Shown here: positions 12,000 through 14,337 of the stretch, piece after piece
Layout: every line of letters starts with the position of its first letter
How positions within the stretch are numbered: the stretch's first letter is position 1
Source: Candidatus Hydrogenedentota bacterium
Lineage (GTDB): Bacteria > Hydrogenedentota > Hydrogenedentia > Hydrogenedentales > CAITNO01
Direction: 5' to 3'
Assembly (NCBI GenBank): GCA_023145975.1
Contig: JAGLCZ010000054.1
Coordinates: 1-14,337, forward strand
Length of the DNA stretch: 14,337 nucleotides
Position numbers and translations under genes: made by a program
Notes under the pieces: model-generated
The model's input: the letters and a program-made list of their open reading frames with translations, nothing else
The model's database searches: none
Told to the model about the DNA's origin: nothing

Positions 12000-13316
12000 A
12001 TGTTTTCATCGGACGGTCGTCAGTCAGGTGATCTGTCACTATCTCTAGGTGACAGTCAGCCTTTTTCAGGAAAATATGTCCTGATCGCGGAGCATCATCC
12101 CAGAATTGCAAAGTATACGCGGCGTATTTTAGAAAAGTATTTTGGTTGCTGTGTTACTGTAGTCGGAAACGGATTCGAGGTTATGGCTAATCTGGATACA
12201 TCTTCCTTTGATGTATTTATATACGCGATGGGGCTTCCCGGTACGGCTAGTTTCAAGCTTTTACGAGAAGCACGAAGTGCTTGTCCCGATATGGGAATTA
12301 TTGTTACCGGAGAAAATACCTCCCGCTTTCCTTATGTCGAAGCTGTTCGCTTTGGTGCTACAGATTTTATTGCCAAGCCTTTTTTACCGACTGAAATCAT
12401 TAGCAAGTTAGTACGCATATTCAACGAATTGGAATTGTCTAAGGCACGGCATTTGGAGGCAGTCAAGTACCAGAGTCTTTTCGACCTCAGTATCGATGGT
12501 ATGGCATTGCTTGATGGTGGTGCTGCAGTTATTCAGGATGTCAATAAATCATTATTGGAATTGATGGCTGAAAAGAAGATGAATATAGTTGGTAAGCCGG
12601 TTGCCATGCTTCTTGATGCGGAAGAGCGTTACCGCTTTGAACAATGGCTTTCGTTGTGTGCACTTATTGGACGCGGTGCCATTTCTGATTTGAAATTGGC
12701 GCATACTGTGAACACGAAAGTATATGTAGATATTTCTATGACTGTGGTTAAGAATGAGGCCCAGTTCGGCATATTCCTTGTGATGAAAAATGTTACGGAA
12801 CGCAGGGAAATGCAGGTACGGCTTGATGAGATTACCCAGCGTGATTTATTGACAGGGCTTCTTAATCGACGTTCTTTTGTCAATAGAGTGCATGGCACAG
12901 TGCGCAGTGCACAAGAGTATAATATTCCCACCACACTGATGATGATTGATGTCGATGGGCTGAAGGGATTTAATGATAAGCAAGGGCATGCTGTAGGTGA
13001 CCAGATGTTAGTGGAAGTGGCAACGGCTATTTCCGTTCATATACATCCCAGCACAGGCGAGGCTTGTTTTCGTTTTGATGGTGATGAGTTTGCACTCCTG
13101 CTCACAGGTGTGGACGAAATGGAAAGTTTTCAAGTTGCCAAACGTATCCAGAAAGAATTCTACAGTCGTAATACCAGGGGATTGACGATAAGTGTGGGTT
13201 TGGCGGAGTATCGGAATAATCAGTCGGTGGATGAATTTATCAGCTCTGCAGAACGAGCGGTGCATGAGGCGAAACTCTTGGGAAATAGCAATATTAGTGC
13301 AGTAAGGATTCCCTAA
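12000..13316 (+). CDS. REC(degenerate)-PAS-GGDEF diguanylate cyclase-like protein
   Basis: This 438-residue cytoplasmic signalling protein has three domains. Residues about 25-145 are a receiver-like domain; the switch Thr103 and Lys126 (AKPF) are kept, but the phosphoacceptor position is Ala76 (FDVFIYAMGLPG) and the acidic pocket reads AEHH instead of the usual paired Asp. Residues about 155-268 look like a PAS domain ending in NVTERREM. Residues about 278-438 are a GGDEF domain with DLLTGLLNRR (282-291), metal-binding DVDGLKGFND (317-326), GHAVGD and the signature DGDEF (360-364) in place of GGDEF; no RxxD inhibitory site precedes it. It probably makes cyclic di-GMP, controlled by the PAS domain rather than by phosphorylation. 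AAGGA lies nine bases upstream of the ATG. Confidence 0.92.
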   Translation: MFSSDGRQSGDLSLSLGDSQPFSGKYVLIAEHHPRIAKYTRRILEKYFGCCVTVVGNGFEVMANLDTSSFDVFIYAMGLPGTASFKLLREARSACPDMGIIVTGENTSRFPYVEAVRFGATDFIAKPFLPTEIISKLVRIFNELELSKARHLEAVKYQSLFDLSIDGMALLDGGAAVIQDVNKSLLELMAEKKMNIVGKPVAMLLDAEERYRFEQWLSLCALIGRGAISDLKLAHTVNTKVYVDISMTVVKNEAQFGIFLVMKNVTERREMQVRLDEITQRDLLTGLLNRRSFVNRVHGTVRSAQEYNIPTTLMMIDVDGLKGFNDKQGHAVGDQMLVEVATAISVHIHPSTGEACFRFDGDEFALLLTGVDEMESFQVAKRIQKEFYSRNTRGLTISVGLAEYRNNQSVDEFISSAERAVHEAKLLGNSNISAVRIP

Positions 13317-13369
13317 TATATCGTTGAATTATTTATATGTTTTTCGCCGAATTCCAAGAAGGAAATTTC

Positions 13370-14337
13370 ATGTCTGAGCGTGTATCCTTTCGCTTGCAAC
13401 ATTTGACAGCACGGTTTTATGATGCTTTACAGCGTATGTATAGCGAAGTACCTTATCGTGCATTTAAGTCGGGGAAGGCTTTTCCTGCTTGGCATTATTT
13501 ATTTGAGGTAACACGTCGTTGCAATCTTCGCTGTCGTATGTGTCAGTATATTTCCTGGTTGGAAAATGCTTCGGGCGAGGAGCAACGTGATGGTGAACTG
13601 ACTACCGACGAATGGAAACGGGTCATTGATCAGGTCGGTCGCTTGAGTTTTATTACTTTCACTGGTGGCGAACCCTTGATGCGTTCTGATTTTCTTGAAC
13701 TGCTTGCATATGCTTCCCGAAAATCGCGAACCCATTACATATCAAATGCCACCATGTTGACAGAAAAGGCGGCAATTTCTTCGGTGGCATGTGCGCCTCG
13801 GCATCTTGGCGGACGTGGTCTAAATTTTATTGGGGTATCGTTGGAAGGTCCTGGTGAAATACATGATGCTATCCGCCAGCAAACGGGTGCTTTCGAACGT
13901 TCTACAGCCGGTATTCGTATGTTGAATAAAATGCGCAAACGTGCAGGAAAATCATGTCCTCTTGTGCATATTACATCCGTCATTCAGCAGGCAAATGTGG
14001 CGCAGTTAGAGTACCTTCCGGAAATAGTGGCATCCATTGGTGCCGATGTACTGAATTTGGTGACAGAGTCACGTATGCACGATTTGCCTGGTTTAGGCGA
14101 ACGTCCCTATGGAATTTGGAAGCATGAGGATGTTTCCTGGCCGCGTATTGAACGAAAGGCATTGGAAGACGCATTTGTAAAAACGGATGAAGCTGCTCGC
14201 AAGCATGGTGTTGAAGTGCGTTGGCCGCGTATGCCTCGCGAAGAACTGCTGCGTTATTACGAAAGTAGTCTGAATGTGCGTGATTACACCTGTCGCAGTC
14301 CTTGGAATACGCTTATCATTGGTCGTACAGGGGATGC
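13370..14337 (+). CDS. radical SAM/SPASM protein, 3' end outside the window
   Basis: The frame is open from the ATG at 13370 to the window edge (322 codons so far), with AAGGA seven to eight bases upstream. Cys51, Cys55 and Cys58 form the CxxxCxxC motif that binds the S-adenosylmethionine-cleaving 4Fe-4S cluster, and GGEP (99-102) binds the methionine amino group. A C-terminal segment YTCRSPWN with Cys308 looks like the start of a SPASM domain carrying auxiliary clusters. The protein has a 45-residue N-terminal extension. Such enzymes modify peptides, cofactors or anaerobic sulfatases; this one cannot be assigned. It lies 53 bases after the GGDEF gene, with no terminator between, and is probably cotranscribed. 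Confidence 0.88.
   Translation, partial: MSERVSFRLQHLTARFYDALQRMYSEVPYRAFKSGKAFPAWHYLFEVTRRCNLRCRMCQYISWLENASGEEQRDGELTTDEWKRVIDQVGRLSFITFTGGEPLMRSDFLELLAYASRKSRTHYISNATMLTEKAAISSVACAPRHLGGRGLNFIGVSLEGPGEIHDAIRQQTGAFERSTAGIRMLNKMRKRAGKSCPLVHITSVIQQANVAQLEYLPEIVASIGADVLNLVTESRMHDLPGLGERPYGIWKHEDVSWPRIERKALEDAFVKTDEAARKHGVEVRWPRMPREELLRYYESSLNVRDYTCRSPWNTLIIGRTGD

Noticed and set aside
1..14337. tRNA, rRNA, CRISPR arrays, insertion sequences, phage genes
   Set aside because: Looked for cloverleaf ends, regularly spaced repeats, terminal inverted repeats and transposase or integrase motifs; none seen.

Overview
This window is ordinary-looking bacterial chromosome of moderate GC, tightly packed on both strands. 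Several genes point to a Gram-negative envelope: a PagL-like outer-membrane barrel, exported lipoproteins and periplasmic-binding-protein transport. A DUF1080 (3-keto-disaccharide hydrolase) lipoprotein, a secreted S9-like hydrolase, a stand-alone DUF89 phosphatase and a radical SAM/SPASM protein together suggest the Planctomycetota-Verrucomicrobiota-Lentisphaerota/Kiritimatiellota group. That assignment is inference; there is no rRNA or other firm marker here. I see no phage, IS, CRISPR, tRNA or plasmid hallmarks.

Region 1 (1-720): a PagL-like outer-membrane protein on the + strand behind a near-consensus sigma70 promoter, closed by a bidirectional intrinsic terminator shared with the converging ABC ATPase gene. 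A possible 25-codon gene with a strong ribosome binding site lies antisense to the promoter. Region 2 (725-5372, - strand), in transcription order: a zinc-ribbon protein of unknown function, an RbsB-type sugar-binding lipoprotein, an RbsC-type permease (1 nt apart from rbsB), a DUF89 metal phosphatase with its own predicted promoter, and a UgpC/MalK-type ATPase with its own predicted promoter. The CUT2 transporter lacks its RbsA ATPase here, and the CUT1-type ATPase lacks its permeases. Region 3 (5373-6831, + strand): a non-coding stretch with an orphan perfect Shine-Dalgarno, then an SCP2 lipid-carrier gene overlapping (TGATG) a membrane-tethered alpha/beta-hydrolase whose nucleophile position is Gly. 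An intrinsic-terminator structure lies inside the first codons of the hydrolase.

Region 4 (6841-10708, - strand): DUF1080 lipoprotein, secreted alpha/beta hydrolase and MutY, only 16 and 6 nt apart, so likely an operon joining exported carbohydrate/ester processing to DNA repair. Region 5 (11063 to the end, + strand): TruA, a 25-codon small ORF with an excellent ribosome binding site, a REC-PAS-GGDEF protein whose receiver has lost its phosphoacceptor Asp, and a radical SAM/SPASM protein running off the window.

No complete new system can be demonstrated. The most unusual points are the catalytically altered proteins (hydrolase without nucleophile, pseudo-receiver cyclase, PagL-like protein with Asn at the acid position), the terminator embedded in a coding region, and the mismatched transporter parts.
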